The notes beneath the pieces are model-generated. The model ran no database searches. It saw only the letters and a list, made by a program, of their open reading frames with translations, and was not told the DNA's origin. A stretch of DNA of 64,000 bases, from the NCBI GenBank assembly GCA_031317595.1, contig JANCMB010000001.1, forward strand, positions 248,001 through 312,000. Direction: 5' to 3'. Source of the DNA: Glutamicibacter sp. PS. Its GTDB lineage: Bacteria > Actinomycetota > Actinomycetes > Actinomycetales > Micrococcaceae. Positions 25,305 through 33,882 of the stretch are shown piece after piece. Both the position numbers and the translations under genes were made by a program. Each line of letters begins with the position of its first letter. The stretch's first letter is position 1.

Positions 25305-26402
25305 GTGACTGATTCGAAGAGCAACTGGACCGCAGCCGGGCACGACGTGTCCGACTCGATTGAGCTGAATCCCGAAACCTCGGCCCTAGCGGCCGCCATC
25401 AATCTTCCCTCGGGCTTTGCGCTGATCGCCGAGGACCCGGAGTTTGGCCCTGCCATCTCCACCGGAATGGCGCGCGTCGAGAAGCTATTACGCGACGCGA
25501 TCGCCAACTCGGATCCACTGATTGACGCCACGAGCCGACATCTGGTCGAGGCCGGTGGCAAACGGGTGCGCCCGCTGTTGGTCTTGCTCACGGCACTGCT
25601 GGGCGAAGGCATCAACGACGAGGTCATCAAGGCCGCCGCAGTGGTGGAACTGACTCATCTGGCGACCCTGTACCACGATGACGTGATGGACTCGGCGCCC
25701 ATGCGTCGCGGTGCTCCCACCGCCCACGAGGTGTGGGGTAACTCTGTGGCCATTCTGGCCGGCGACCTGATCTTCGCCCGCGCCTCGGTGTTCGGCGCCG
25801 AACTCGGCCCGGAGGCCGTGAGCTGGCAGGCCCGCACCTTCGAGCGCCTCTGCCTCGGGCAACTACATGAATCCATTGGCCCGCGGGAATCCGATGATCC
25901 GATCGATCATCACATTCAGGTCATCAGCGACAAGACCGCCTCCTTGCTGGCCACCTCCGGAGCCTTCGGTGCCCAGTTCGGCAAGATCCCTGAACTAGTG
26001 CCGGTGCTGCGCGAATATGGCGAGAAGGTTGGAGTTGCCTTCCAGGTAGCCGACGATGTGATCGACATTGCCTCGACCACCGCGAGCTCCGGAAAGACCC
26101 CGGGCACCGATCTTCGCGAGGGCGTGCCGACCCTGCCGGTCCTCTTGCTACGTAAGGCAGCCGCCGCCGGAGATGCCCATGCGGCGCAAATCGTGGAGCT
26201 CGTCGACTCGGATTTGAGCACCGATGAAGCGCTGGCCAAGGCCGTCGAGGCCCTGCGTGCTCACCAAGCCATTAAGGATGCGTGGCTGGTGGCCCGTCGC
26301 TGGGCCGATGAGGCGATCGCCGTGCTCGAGTCCCTGCCGGAAGGCACTATCAAGGCCGCATTAACGGCTTTCGCGGACGCCGTGGTGACTCGCGAGGCCT
26401 AG
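25305..26402 (+). CDS. Long-chain polyprenyl diphosphate synthase
   Basis: This trans-isoprenyl diphosphate synthase probably makes the menaquinone side chain. It has the substrate motif GGKRVRPLL, the first Asp-rich motif DDVMD (in LYHDDVMDSAPMRRG) and the second, DDVID. It starts with GTG. The first 45 residues are a low-complexity extension absent from the core family. It is divergent from menF with a 280-bp gap; the methyltransferase gene menG, often found between these two genes in relatives, is absent here. Confidence 0.88.
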   Translation: MTDSKSNWTAAGHDVSDSIELNPETSALAAAINLPSGFALIAEDPEFGPAISTGMARVEKLLRDAIANSDPLIDATSRHLVEAGGKRVRPLLVLLTALLGEGINDEVIKAAAVVELTHLATLYHDDVMDSAPMRRGAPTAHEVWGNSVAILAGDLIFARASVFGAELGPEAVSWQARTFERLCLGQLHESIGPRESDDPIDHHIQVISDKTASLLATSGAFGAQFGKIPELVPVLREYGEKVGVAFQVADDVIDIASTTASSGKTPGTDLREGVPTLPVLLLRKAAAAGDAHAAQIVELVDSDLSTDEALAKAVEALRAHQAIKDAWLVARRWADEAIAVLESLPEGTIKAALTAFADAVVTREA

Positions 26403-26420
26403 CCCACGTAGAAGCCGCGG

Positions 26421-26993
26421 TTAGGGGAAAAGTAGCTCGAGAGGCTCGGACTGTTGCCCCAGACGCCGTGGCGCCTCGAAGGCCACCAAGCTAGTGGCGC
26501 TCTGTTCGTCCACGCTAAACAGCAGGTGAGGCCGGAGCACCTGAATCTGGTCCGGTAACTCGGTTTCGGTGGCGGCATATCCTTCGGGAACAAGAAGCAC
26601 CGCTGCATGCGTACGCTTCGTTTCCTCGGTGAGGGTGACTGCGGCGCGTAAGCCGAGCGTGGCGAATGTTTCGGCGTCAACGCAAGACGTTGTCCGGCTC
26701 TCCCCGCCGTGGAGTTCTAAGACTCCGCACACGCTCGTGCCTCGGGTGATGGGAATGACCCAGAAATTGGCGTGTTCGTTGCGCACGAGGAGCCGGGCGT
26801 CTTCGGTGGATACGAGTTCCCCGGTGGCCGGGACAGCCACTTGAGGCACCGGTGGGCGTTCGCTTGCCGCTGGCTCACTGAGCTCGGGAATCATCGAAAA
26901 TAAGTGGCGTTGCTCCGTACAACCAACCATGCTGGCGGCCAGCAATAGTGCCAGAAGTCCCTGCCTGAAGCGCCGAAGCCCAACCCTCGTCAT
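26421..26993 (-). CDS. Hypothetical lipoprotein
   Basis: The protein has 190 residues, a positively charged N-terminus, a hydrophobic core and the lipobox MVGC (Cys25), so it should be anchored on the outer face of the membrane. The remainder has no motif I recognise; two Cys residues in the mature part (VCGVLEL and TSCVDA) could form a disulfide. It converges with the polyprenyl synthase gene (18 bp apart) and lies 9 bp downstream of the HIT gene, possibly in one transcript. Confidence 0.65.
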   Translation of the reverse strand: MTRVGLRRFRQGLLALLLAASMVGCTEQRHLFSMIPELSEPAASERPPVPQVAVPATGELVSTEDARLLVRNEHANFWVIPITRGTSVCGVLELHGGESRTTSCVDAETFATLGLRAAVTLTEETKRTHAAVLLVPEGYAATETELPDQIQVLRPHLLFSVDEQSATSLVAFEAPRRLGQQSEPLELLFP

Positions 26994-27002
26994 GGCCCGA
27001 GT

Positions 27003-27515
27003 TTACGACGGGCAATACGAGCTGGGTAGGGGATCGGGGTGCAGGGGGCTACTGAGAGCCGCTCGTAGCTCGGCGGCCTTGCGAGCTCGTTCTTCAACCG
27101 GTACCCGATGTCGCAGATGTCCATAGAGGTTGTCGTCTGCGTAACGCGGAAATAGGTGTTGATGGTAGTGCCATACATGCTGATTGCCCGAAGGTTCATT
27201 GTGTTGCCGGGTACTCGTGCCTTCTGGACTCCAGGCAATTTTCATCGCCAACGCCACACGCCTGGTCTCGCGCATTATGGCTGAGCCAGTTTCCTCGTCT
27301 AGGTCATAGAGGGCCTCGAGGTGGGCGTTGGGAATGATCATCACATGCCCGCCGTAAGGACCGAACCCGTCGCACGCCATGATGGCGGCGACAAGTTCGG
27401 TCTGAAAGATCAAATCGGTAGGCGCGCAATAGTTGCCCTCACTGAATTCACGGTGATTGACCAGTTCGCAGAAGGGACACTGGTAATTTTCCGGTGCGTG
27501 AGAGCGGTAGAGCAT
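27003..27515 (-). CDS. HIT-family nucleotide hydrolase
   Basis: The product has 170 residues with the catalytic histidine triad HYHQHLF near 138-144, preceded by the conserved HVMIIPNAHLEALYDL and by ATMAC-type strands. An N-terminal CPFC pair may bind zinc, as in GalT/Ap4A hydrolase-like HIT proteins. Likely substrates are nucleoside phosphoramidates or dinucleoside polyphosphates. The ATG overlaps the stop of the upstream gene by one base (TAATG), so translation is probably coupled. Confidence 0.88.
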   Translation of the reverse strand: MLYRSHAPENYQCPFCELVNHREFSEGNYCAPTDLIFQTELVAAIMACDGFGPYGGHVMIIPNAHLEALYDLDEETGSAIMRETRRVALAMKIAWSPEGTSTRQHNEPSGNQHVWHYHQHLFPRYADDNLYGHLRHRVPVEERARKAAELRAALSSPLHPDPLPSSYCPS

Positions 27516-27949
27516 TAGTGCTCAAGCTCCTTGCTCAGCTCTTCAAAGACCCAGCTGAACATGTCAAAGACGAATTCGCTAAAGGTACCCTCTTCGCTGG
27601 TCCACGAACCGCGAGCGTTGTTTCGGCGATACACGATCGGGTCGGGCACTTCCAACTGGTTGGTTTTGAAGCCCCAAACGAACTTCTCTTCCTCATCTTC
27701 GAGGAACAGCAGGTAGTCGTCTTCGATTTCAAGCTCTTCGGGATCGAAAAAGTAGTGGTACGCCTCCATAAAGTCTTCGTTATTGCCCAACGCTAAATAA
27801 AACTCTTCGAGAACCATTGGGATCTCGAAGTCATGCTCGGCGAGGGCATCGCGAAGTTCCTGACGGCTCAGGCCGTCGGCTTCCTGCCACTGGTCCTCTA
27901 GGTACTTCGGAACGAGCGAACGGAACTTCTCAAGAAACATGTCAGCCAT
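27515..27949 (-). CDS. SUKH/SMI1-KNR4-like acidic protein
   Basis: The protein has 144 residues and is strongly acidic. Its pattern fits the SMI1/KNR4 (SUKH) fold: GLSRQELRDALAEHDFEIP, then an FYLALGNNEDF segment, a FFDPEELEIEDDYLLFLEDE core, VWGFKT and DPIVYRR strands, and SEFVFDMFSWVFE at the C-terminus. SUKH proteins are often immunity proteins against secreted nuclease toxins, though many have other or unknown roles. No toxin gene is adjacent. The gene sits directly upstream of the HIT gene with a one-base overlap. The family call is by eye and not certain. Confidence 0.5.
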   Translation of the reverse strand: MADMFLEKFRSLVPKYLEDQWQEADGLSRQELRDALAEHDFEIPMVLEEFYLALGNNEDFMEAYHYFFDPEELEIEDDYLLFLEDEEEKFVWGFKTNQLEVPDPIVYRRNNARGSWTSEEGTFSEFVFDMFSWVFEELSKELEH

Positions 27950-27968
27950 GTTCCAATCCTATCTAGAT

Positions 27969-29372
27969 TTACCCCAGCTCAAGTGCGCTCAGCGCGATCC
28001 ACAACTGCACTCGATCGGCGGTCGCGTTCGGGTCATAGCCAGAGAGTTCGGCGATCTGCTGCATGCGGTAGCGCACCGTATTGCGATGCAATCCCAGCGC
28101 CTCGGCCACGGCACCTACGGATCCGTCACGGTTCAGGTATTCACGCAGGGTCTCCATGAGATCGGACTCATGGGCCGCGTCGAATTCCAGCAACGGACCT
28201 AGGGCCTCCTGTGCCAGATCCTGCAGGGGGACGTCGCGCGCCGCAAGTAGTAATGAGGTCAGGGAGAGCTTTGTGGGCAGATTTACTCGATCGCCGTGAC
28301 GCAGGGCTTCGAGTGCCTCAAAGTAGCTCCAACGGATGCCGGTGGTGTTGGGATATCGGCCGCCGTAGCCGACGGTGGCTTTGATACCTGCGCCCTCGAG
28401 GTAGTGATCCAGTCGTTCAATGGCTTGCGGGTCGCCGTGGTTGGAGAGGATGACAGCCAGCCGGTCTTCGACGATTGCCGACACTTCGGATTCGAATTCC
28501 GGGGGTAGCGGGAGATTGTGTAGCCGTTCGGCATCCTTGCTGGCCTGGACCAACACGACTACATGTTCGCGCTGTGAGTTCAGTCCTAGGGCCGCGAACC
28601 TCGCCACTGCATCCGAGCCGGAGAGCGAACCTGCCGCTAGGTCGGCTAAGACCTGACCGTGGGCGTGCCGTTGCGAGACACGCAGGGCCGCCTTATTGGC
28701 GAGTTCGAGCCCGATCAGCGACTGGGCGTACTCGACTAGGCCGTCGCGCTCGTAGGGTTCGGCGAGATATAACGTGCAGCGGTCGCGGACTCCTGTAGCA
28801 ATGGGGAGCGAATGCCATTGCCGCGAGTCCTCGGCGGTGCCGTGGATGAATTCGCCGTAGAGGCTCAAGGCCACGTCGGTGTTGAGCATGCGTGAGAGTG
28901 TGCTCAGCATGGAGTCGAGGTTGGAGGACAGCAGGGTTTGCGTCAGCCGCTGGTGCGAACGCAATAGGCGTTCGAGTCGCTGCAGGTGATCGGCGTTATG
29001 CGCCTCGGCAATCAACCGGGTAATGGCCGCAAAGGGCGTTTGATAGGGGACTTCAAATACCGCTAGTCCTACTTCCGCGGCGGTCTGCATGATCGTCTGC
29101 GGCACGTTTTTGTGGCCCAGCCCCGTGCCGAAGCCAAGAGCCACCACGTCGTTGGCCGCCAAGGTACGTACGAATTCACGCTGGCTCGCCGTGGTCTTTT
29201 GGCGCACCCCGGTGGTCAGGACGATCTCGCGTCCCGTCAGGAACTTGGAGGGATCGAGCAATTCGGTGACGGCACTCCAGGTGATGGGTATGTCGTCCGC
29301 GCTGGCATGGGCATTTAGTGCGCGCAAATTTAGCTCGCCTTGTGCCAACAGGGCGCGTAAGGTGATTGCCAT
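27969..29372 (-). CDS. PucR-family transcriptional regulator
   Basis: The regulator has 467 residues. The N-terminal PucR sensor domain (about 1-120, with LLDPSKFLTGREIVLTTG) is followed by a GGDEF-like middle region and a C-terminal PucR helix-turn-helix (VGAVAEALGLHRNTVRYRM). Members control catabolism of purines, amino acids or GABA in response to metabolites. It is divergent from metPS (112-bp gap) and gabT follows metPS, so a role in uptake and use of amino acids or GABA is plausible (inference). Confidence 0.85.
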   Translation of the reverse strand: MAITLRALLAQGELNLRALNAHASADDIPITWSAVTELLDPSKFLTGREIVLTTGVRQKTTASQREFVRTLAANDVVALGFGTGLGHKNVPQTIMQTAAEVGLAVFEVPYQTPFAAITRLIAEAHNADHLQRLERLLRSHQRLTQTLLSSNLDSMLSTLSRMLNTDVALSLYGEFIHGTAEDSRQWHSLPIATGVRDRCTLYLAEPYERDGLVEYAQSLIGLELANKAALRVSQRHAHGQVLADLAAGSLSGSDAVARFAALGLNSQREHVVVLVQASKDAERLHNLPLPPEFESEVSAIVEDRLAVILSNHGDPQAIERLDHYLEGAGIKATVGYGGRYPNTTGIRWSYFEALEALRHGDRVNLPTKLSLTSLLLAARDVPLQDLAQEALGPLLEFDAAHESDLMETLREYLNRDGSVGAVAEALGLHRNTVRYRMQQIAELSGYDPNATADRVQLWIALSALELG

Positions 29373-29415
29373 AAGGCAATTCTAGGGCGTCTTGCCGCTC
29401 TTTCGCCCTGCCCTC

Positions 29416-29466
29416 ATGTCCACATTTTGAACATTTTTTCCGATTTTCCGCCCACTACGTGGACAT
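29416..29466 (+). promoter_or_regulatory. Divergent regulatory region with inverted ATGTCCAC arms
   Basis: ATGTCCAC (29416-29423) and its exact complement GTGGACAT (29459-29466) are separated by 35 bp in the gap between the PucR-type gene and metP. A short tandem ACATTTTGA/ACATTTTTT lies between them. TGTCC/GGACA half-sites recur in the palindrome before gabT. A role as a regulator site is suggested by position only. Confidence 0.3.
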
Positions 29467-29484
29467 CTGGGCTAGCTTAGACCT

Positions 29485-31092
29485 ATGAGCACTCCATCGT
29501 CACTTAAGGGCGGTCCGGCGGCCCCGAAGAAGCGCGAGACTTTTTCCTCGCGTAAGCTCTTCATTCTTTCGGCCGTAGGTTCCGCGGTTGGCTTGGGAAA
29601 CATCTGGCGTTTCCCTTATGTCGCGTATGAAAACGGCGGCGGCGCATTCTTGATCCCCTATCTGGTGGCGATCTTGTGTGCCGGTATCCCACTGCTATTC
29701 CTCGACTATGCCGTCGGCCACCGCTACCGCGGTTCGGCCCCGCTGGCTTATCGTCGCCTGAACCGCAAGGCCGAAATGATCGGCTGGTGGCAGGTGCTGA
29801 TCTGCTTCATCATCGCCATCTACTACGCCGCGATTATCGCGTGGGCGGCCATGTACTGTTGGTTCTCCATCAATAAGGCGTGGGATAACAATGCCGACGG
29901 AGCCGGTGCTTTCTTCCAGGGCGACTTCCTGAAGGTTGCAGAAGGCGCCGGGGTGTCCTTCGAGTACGTTCCGAATATTTTCGTGCCGATGTTGGCCGTC
30001 TGGCTGATCACGGTGATCATCATGGTCGCCGGCGTGAACAAGGGTATTGCCCGCGCCAACGCGGTCTTCATGCCGCTGCTAATTGTGATGTTCTTGATCT
30101 TGGTCATCCAGTCGGTGTTCCTCCCGGGCGCGGCCGAGGGTCTGAACGCGTTCTTCACTCCGAACTTCGAGGCCCTGCTGAATCCCGGTGTGTGGGCAGC
30201 GGCCTTCGGACACATTTTCTTCTCGTTGTCCGTGGCCTTTGGCATCATGATCACCTACTCGTCGTACATGAAGCGCAAGAGCGACCTGACCGGCGCCGGC
30301 TACACCGTGGCCTTCGCAAACTCCAGCTTCGAGTTGCTCGCCGGTATCGGCGTGTTCGCCGCCTTGGGCTTTATGGCCCACAACACCAACGCCGCCGTGG
30401 GCGACGTAGCCTCGGGTGGTATCGGACTGGCATTCATTGCCTTCCCAACCATCGTCTCCAACGCGCCGCTTGGCTCGTTGATCGGTGTGCTGTTCTTCGG
30501 CTCCTTGGTCTTCGCCGGCTTGACCTCGCTGATCTCGATTCTCGAGGTGATCGTGGCGGCATTCCAGGACAAGCTGGGTTGGAACCGCAAGGCGGCCACG
30601 CTGGTGGTCACGATTCCGGTGGCTCTTATCTCGCTGGTGCTCTTCCCGACCACTACCGGCCTGTACCTGCTGGACACGATGGATGCCTTCGTGAACCAGT
30701 TCGGCATCTTGGCTGCGGCACTGGTTTCCGTGATCGTGGTCGGCGCTGGCCTCGGCGCGTTGCCGAAGCTGGCCAAGCACCTGAACCGCTTCAGCTCGGT
30801 CAAGGTGGGGACTGGATGGCGGGTGCTGGTTGGCGGTATTGCCCCGGCAGCCTTGGGTTACATGCTCATTAATGAAATTCAGACCAAGCTGTCTGAGCAG
30901 TATTCGGGCTACCCAGCTTGGTTCAACGGCATCTTCGGATGGGGGATGGCCGGATTGCTGATCGTCGGCGCCCTGTTGCTTTCGCTGATTCCGTGGAGCC
31001 GCAGTTCGAAGGTCTCGGACCCGGAGTTCGAGGGCTACCAAAAGGCGGTCGAGCGGGATGAAGTCCCCGAGACCTCCGGAAAGGAGTACTAG
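29485..31092 (+). CDS. metP: Sodium:neurotransmitter symporter family transporter, MetP-like
   Basis: This is a sodium-coupled amino-acid importer of the NSS family, about 12 membrane segments in 535 residues. The first helix has the conserved SAVGLGNIWRFPYVAYENGGG pattern (residues about 36-56, substrate and sodium site). The next gene encodes the small MetS-type subunit, and this pairing is known from the methionine/alanine importer MetPS of Corynebacterium. No ribosome binding site is visible; TAGCTT 6 bp before the ATG would fit a leaderless transcript. Confidence 0.85.
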   Translation: MSTPSSLKGGPAAPKKRETFSSRKLFILSAVGSAVGLGNIWRFPYVAYENGGGAFLIPYLVAILCAGIPLLFLDYAVGHRYRGSAPLAYRRLNRKAEMIGWWQVLICFIIAIYYAAIIAWAAMYCWFSINKAWDNNADGAGAFFQGDFLKVAEGAGVSFEYVPNIFVPMLAVWLITVIIMVAGVNKGIARANAVFMPLLIVMFLILVIQSVFLPGAAEGLNAFFTPNFEALLNPGVWAAAFGHIFFSLSVAFGIMITYSSYMKRKSDLTGAGYTVAFANSSFELLAGIGVFAALGFMAHNTNAAVGDVASGGIGLAFIAFPTIVSNAPLGSLIGVLFFGSLVFAGLTSLISILEVIVAAFQDKLGWNRKAATLVVTIPVALISLVLFPTTTGLYLLDTMDAFVNQFGILAAALVSVIVVGAGLGALPKLAKHLNRFSSVKVGTGWRVLVGGIAPAALGYMLINEIQTKLSEQYSGYPAWFNGIFGWGMAGLLIVGALLLSLIPWSRSSKVSDPEFEGYQKAVERDEVPETSGKEY

Positions 31093-31094
31093 CC

Positions 31095-31232
31095 ATGACT
31101 GCTTTGGCTATTGTCTTCATGATCATCGCGATGCTGACCATTTGGGGAGGGCTGGCCCTGTCCATGCTCAACCTCTCCCGTCACCCCGAGCCTGAAGAAG
31201 ACGAGGAGTACCTCGCCGATAACGCAACCTAG
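31095..31232 (+). CDS. metS: MetS-type small subunit of the NSS transporter
   Basis: A 45-residue frame starts 2 bp after the metP stop, with AAGGAGT just upstream. It has one hydrophobic helix (ALAIVFMIIAMLTIWGGLAL) and an acidic tail ending in EEDEEYLADNAT. Size, layout and position match the small subunit of methionine/alanine NSS importers, which is required for full transport in Corynebacterium glutamicum. Confidence 0.85.
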   Translation: MTALAIVFMIIAMLTIWGGLALSMLNLSRHPEPEEDEEYLADNAT

Positions 31233-31254
31233 GCTCGCTCGGTAGGCCATAAAG

Positions 31255-31305
31255 GCGCCGACTCTTTGCCGTGGATCACGTCCACGACAAGGGGTCGGCG
31301 CTTTT
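31255..31305 (+). terminator. Terminator after metPS
   Basis: The arms GCGCCGAC and GTCGGCGC enclose an inner GTGGA/TCCAC stem and are followed by TTTT. Confidence 0.8.
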
Positions 31306-31400
31306 CGTGCAACTGCACGGTAACTTCCGGGATGTACTGTGCATCATTCCGTGGAGCGCGGCCCCTCACGCTCCTATTCTTCTTGGTAGGTTTACAAGCT

Positions 31401-31416
31401 TGTCCGGTACCGGACA
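31401..31416 (+). promoter_or_regulatory. Perfect 16-bp palindrome in the gabT promoter region
   Basis: TGTCCGGTACCGGACA is exactly self-complementary and ends 26 bp before the gabT start codon. The position suits an operator for a dimeric regulator. The TGTCC half-site also appears upstream of metP. Which protein binds is unknown; the PucR-type regulator next door is one candidate. Confidence 0.5.
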
Positions 31417-31442
31417 GCCAGTGTTTATGAAAGGAAGTTACG

Positions 31443-32783
31443 GTGGACGTTACCTACCGCATCGAGCAGAAGCGCAAGCTCAACGGCCCATTCCCCGGCC
31501 CAAAGTCGCAGGCTCTGGCCGAACGCCGAACCAAGGCGGTAGCCGCTGGTGTGGCGTCGACCCTGCCGGTGTACGCCGCAGACGTTGACGGCGGCATCAT
31601 CGTCGATGTTGACGGCAACCAGCTGATCGACCTCGGCTCCGGCATCGCCGTTACCACCGTTGGTGCTTCCAACCAGGCCGTGGCTAAGGCCGTGGCCGAG
31701 CAGGCTCAGCGCTTCACCCACACCTGCTTCATGGTGGCCCCGTACGAGAACTACGTGGAGCTGGCCGAGAAACTCGTGGCCATCACCCCAGGTGACTTCG
31801 AGAAGAAGGCAGTGCTGTTCAACTCCGGTGCCGAAGCCGTTGAGAACGCCATCAAGGTGGCGCGTATCGCCACCGGACGCCAGGCCGTTGTGGCCTTCGA
31901 CCACGCCTACCACGGCCGCACCAACCTCACCATGGGTTTGACCGCGAAGGCCGCTCCGTACAAGCGTGGCTTCGGTCCGCTGGCACCGGAGATCTACCGC
32001 ATGCCGATGAGCTACCCATTCCGCGAAGAGAACCCGAACATCTCGGGTAAGGAAGCCGCTGAGCGCGCCATCCTCGCCATGGAGAAGCAGATCGGTGGCG
32101 ACCAGATCGCCGCGATCATCATCGAGCCAATTCAGGGCGAGGGCGGCTTCATCGTTCCGGCCGAGGGTTTCCTGCCGCGCGTGGCCGAGTGGGCAAAGGA
32201 AAACGGTATCGTGTTCATCTCCGACGAGGTGCAGGCAGGCTTCGCCCGCTCCGGTGCTTGGTTCGCCTCCGACATCGAGGGGATCGAACCGGACCTGGTC
32301 ACCGTGGCTAAGGGTATTGCCGGCGGCATGCCGCTGTCCGGTGTGGTGGGCCGCGCTGAACTGCTAGATTCCGTGCACGGCGGTGGACTGGGTGGTACCT
32401 ACGGTGGTAACCCGGTGGCCGTGGCCGCAGCTCTGGAGAGCATCAAGTTCATGGAAGAGCAGGATCTGGCCGGGCGTGCCCGCGAGATCGAGGCTCAGTT
32501 CTTCGAGCGCTTCACCGCTCTGCAGAAGGACGTGTCAGCCCTCGGCGACGTGCGCGGACGTGGCGCAATGATCGCACTGGAGTTCGTCAAGGCCGGCGGC
32601 ATCGAGCCAGATGCCGCGCTGACCAAGAAGATCGCCGACGAGTGCCTGGCACAGGGCGTGCTGATCCTCACCTGCGGCACCTACGGCAACGTAGTGCGCC
32701 TGCTGCCGCCACTGGTCATCGGTGATGAGCTGCTCGGTGAAGCCTTTGATGTGCTCGAGGCAGCCATCCGCAAGCATGCCTAA
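31443..32783 (+). CDS. gabT: 4-aminobutyrate aminotransferase
   Basis: This class III PLP aminotransferase has 446 residues. It shows NSGAEAVENAIKVAR (near 121), DEVQAGFARSG (near 261), and the PLP Lys in VTVAKGIAGGMPLSGV (near 290). It converts GABA and 2-oxoglutarate to succinate semialdehyde and glutamate; related enzymes use 5-aminovalerate or beta-alanine. The start is GTG, with AAAGGAAG 5 bp upstream. No gabD follows, so the next enzyme is encoded elsewhere. Confidence 0.9.
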   Translation: MDVTYRIEQKRKLNGPFPGPKSQALAERRTKAVAAGVASTLPVYAADVDGGIIVDVDGNQLIDLGSGIAVTTVGASNQAVAKAVAEQAQRFTHTCFMVAPYENYVELAEKLVAITPGDFEKKAVLFNSGAEAVENAIKVARIATGRQAVVAFDHAYHGRTNLTMGLTAKAAPYKRGFGPLAPEIYRMPMSYPFREENPNISGKEAAERAILAMEKQIGGDQIAAIIIEPIQGEGGFIVPAEGFLPRVAEWAKENGIVFISDEVQAGFARSGAWFASDIEGIEPDLVTVAKGIAGGMPLSGVVGRAELLDSVHGGGLGGTYGGNPVAVAAALESIKFMEEQDLAGRAREIEAQFFERFTALQKDVSALGDVRGRGAMIALEFVKAGGIEPDAALTKKIADECLAQGVLILTCGTYGNVVRLLPPLVIGDELLGEAFDVLEAAIRKHA

Positions 32784-32820
32784 GTCGCCTTCCCCTGATT
32801 GGGCGGCCTAGGCTACGATA

Positions 32821-32865
32821 AATCGCTGGCCACGCACCTTGGTGCGTGGCCAGCGATTTTCATTT
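32821..32865. terminator. Bidirectional terminator between gabT and rarD
   Basis: An 18-bp perfect stem (AATCGCTGGCCACGCACC and its complement) has a 2-nt loop and is followed by TTCATTTTT. It can stop transcripts from both converging genes. Confidence 0.88.
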
Positions 32866-33801
32866 TTAGACGAGTTTCTTCGGTTCCGCTCCACGCACCA
32901 CGCGTGGGGCACGGAATAGATCGATCATGATCAGTGCGACCGCAATCCACACCAGAATGAAGCCAGCCCAACGTTCGGGCGGCATATGCTCGCCAAAGAC
33001 CAGCAAACCCAACAAGAACTGCAACAGCGGGGCCAAGAACTGCAAGGATCCCACGGTGCTCAGCGGCAGCCGCCGCGCCGCTCCACCGAAGAGCAACAGC
33101 GGCACCGCCGTAATCACGCCGCTGGCGGCTAGTAGCCAGAACCCACCGGCAGAGCTTCCGAGCGTCGCCGACTCACCACGGGCGGCAAGGTAGAGAATAA
33201 AGGCCAAGGCGAAGGGGGAGAGCAACAGGGTCTCCATGCTTAGCGTCACTAGCGCGCTGCCCTTTTGACCGACCTGATTCTTCACGAGGCCGTAGAAGCC
33301 AAAGGAAAAGGCCAAGCCGAGAGAAATCCACGGGATGCTTCCCAGCGCCACGGTCAGCACGAGCACCGCGGTCCCGGCGAAGCCAAGAGCCGTCCATTGC
33401 AACTTCGTCAGTCGCTCCTTGAGGATGACCACACCTAAGAGCATCGCCACGATGGGGTTAATGAAGTACCCCAGCGAGGCCTCCAGCACATGGCCGGTGA
33501 GCACCGCGACGGCATAGAGCACCCAGTTAGCAGCGATCAGCACGCTGGCTATCGCCAAACGTCCCGTGGTTGCTCCATCCCGGAATAGTGCGAAGAAATC
33601 CTTTAACTGGCTGGTCGCGGCTAGGAGCACCGCGCAGAGCACCAGCGAGAAGACGACACGCGCCCCAACAAACTCGAAGGCCGAGATTTGCGGAAGGGTG
33701 AGAAAGTACAGAGGGAGCAGACCCCACATGAGGTAGGCGCTGACGCCCTGAAGAATTCCTACGGTACGCTGCGACGTTGGGGAAGGTGCGGATGAAGCCA
33801 T
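32866..33801 (-). CDS. rarD: EamA-family transporter, RarD type
   Basis: The protein has about ten membrane segments in 311 residues. The start, GVSAYLMWGLLPLYF, and the segment ASLGYFINPIVAMLLGV are RarD hallmarks. RarD proteins are drug/metabolite transporters whose substrate is unknown, named after a chloramphenicol phenotype. I chose the ATG at 33801 (MASSAP); no clear ribosome binding site is present at this or the upstream start. Confidence 0.85.
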   Translation of the reverse strand: MASSAPSPTSQRTVGILQGVSAYLMWGLLPLYFLTLPQISAFEFVGARVVFSLVLCAVLLAATSQLKDFFALFRDGATTGRLAIASVLIAANWVLYAVAVLTGHVLEASLGYFINPIVAMLLGVVILKERLTKLQWTALGFAGTAVLVLTVALGSIPWISLGLAFSFGFYGLVKNQVGQKGSALVTLSMETLLLSPFALAFILYLAARGESATLGSSAGGFWLLAASGVITAVPLLLFGGAARRLPLSTVGSLQFLAPLLQFLLGLLVFGEHMPPERWAGFILVWIAVALIMIDLFRAPRVVRGAEPKKLV

Positions 33802-33882
33802 ATAAGTACTAACCACACGGGAAGTTTATTATTCCTCATTAGTGTCCCTATATGACGTTGTTCACCTCGCTAGACTTTGCAG

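Noticed and set aside
31240-31440. Riboswitch before gabT
   Set aside because: The structure there is a plain terminator hairpin plus a short palindrome; no known riboswitch core could be recognised.
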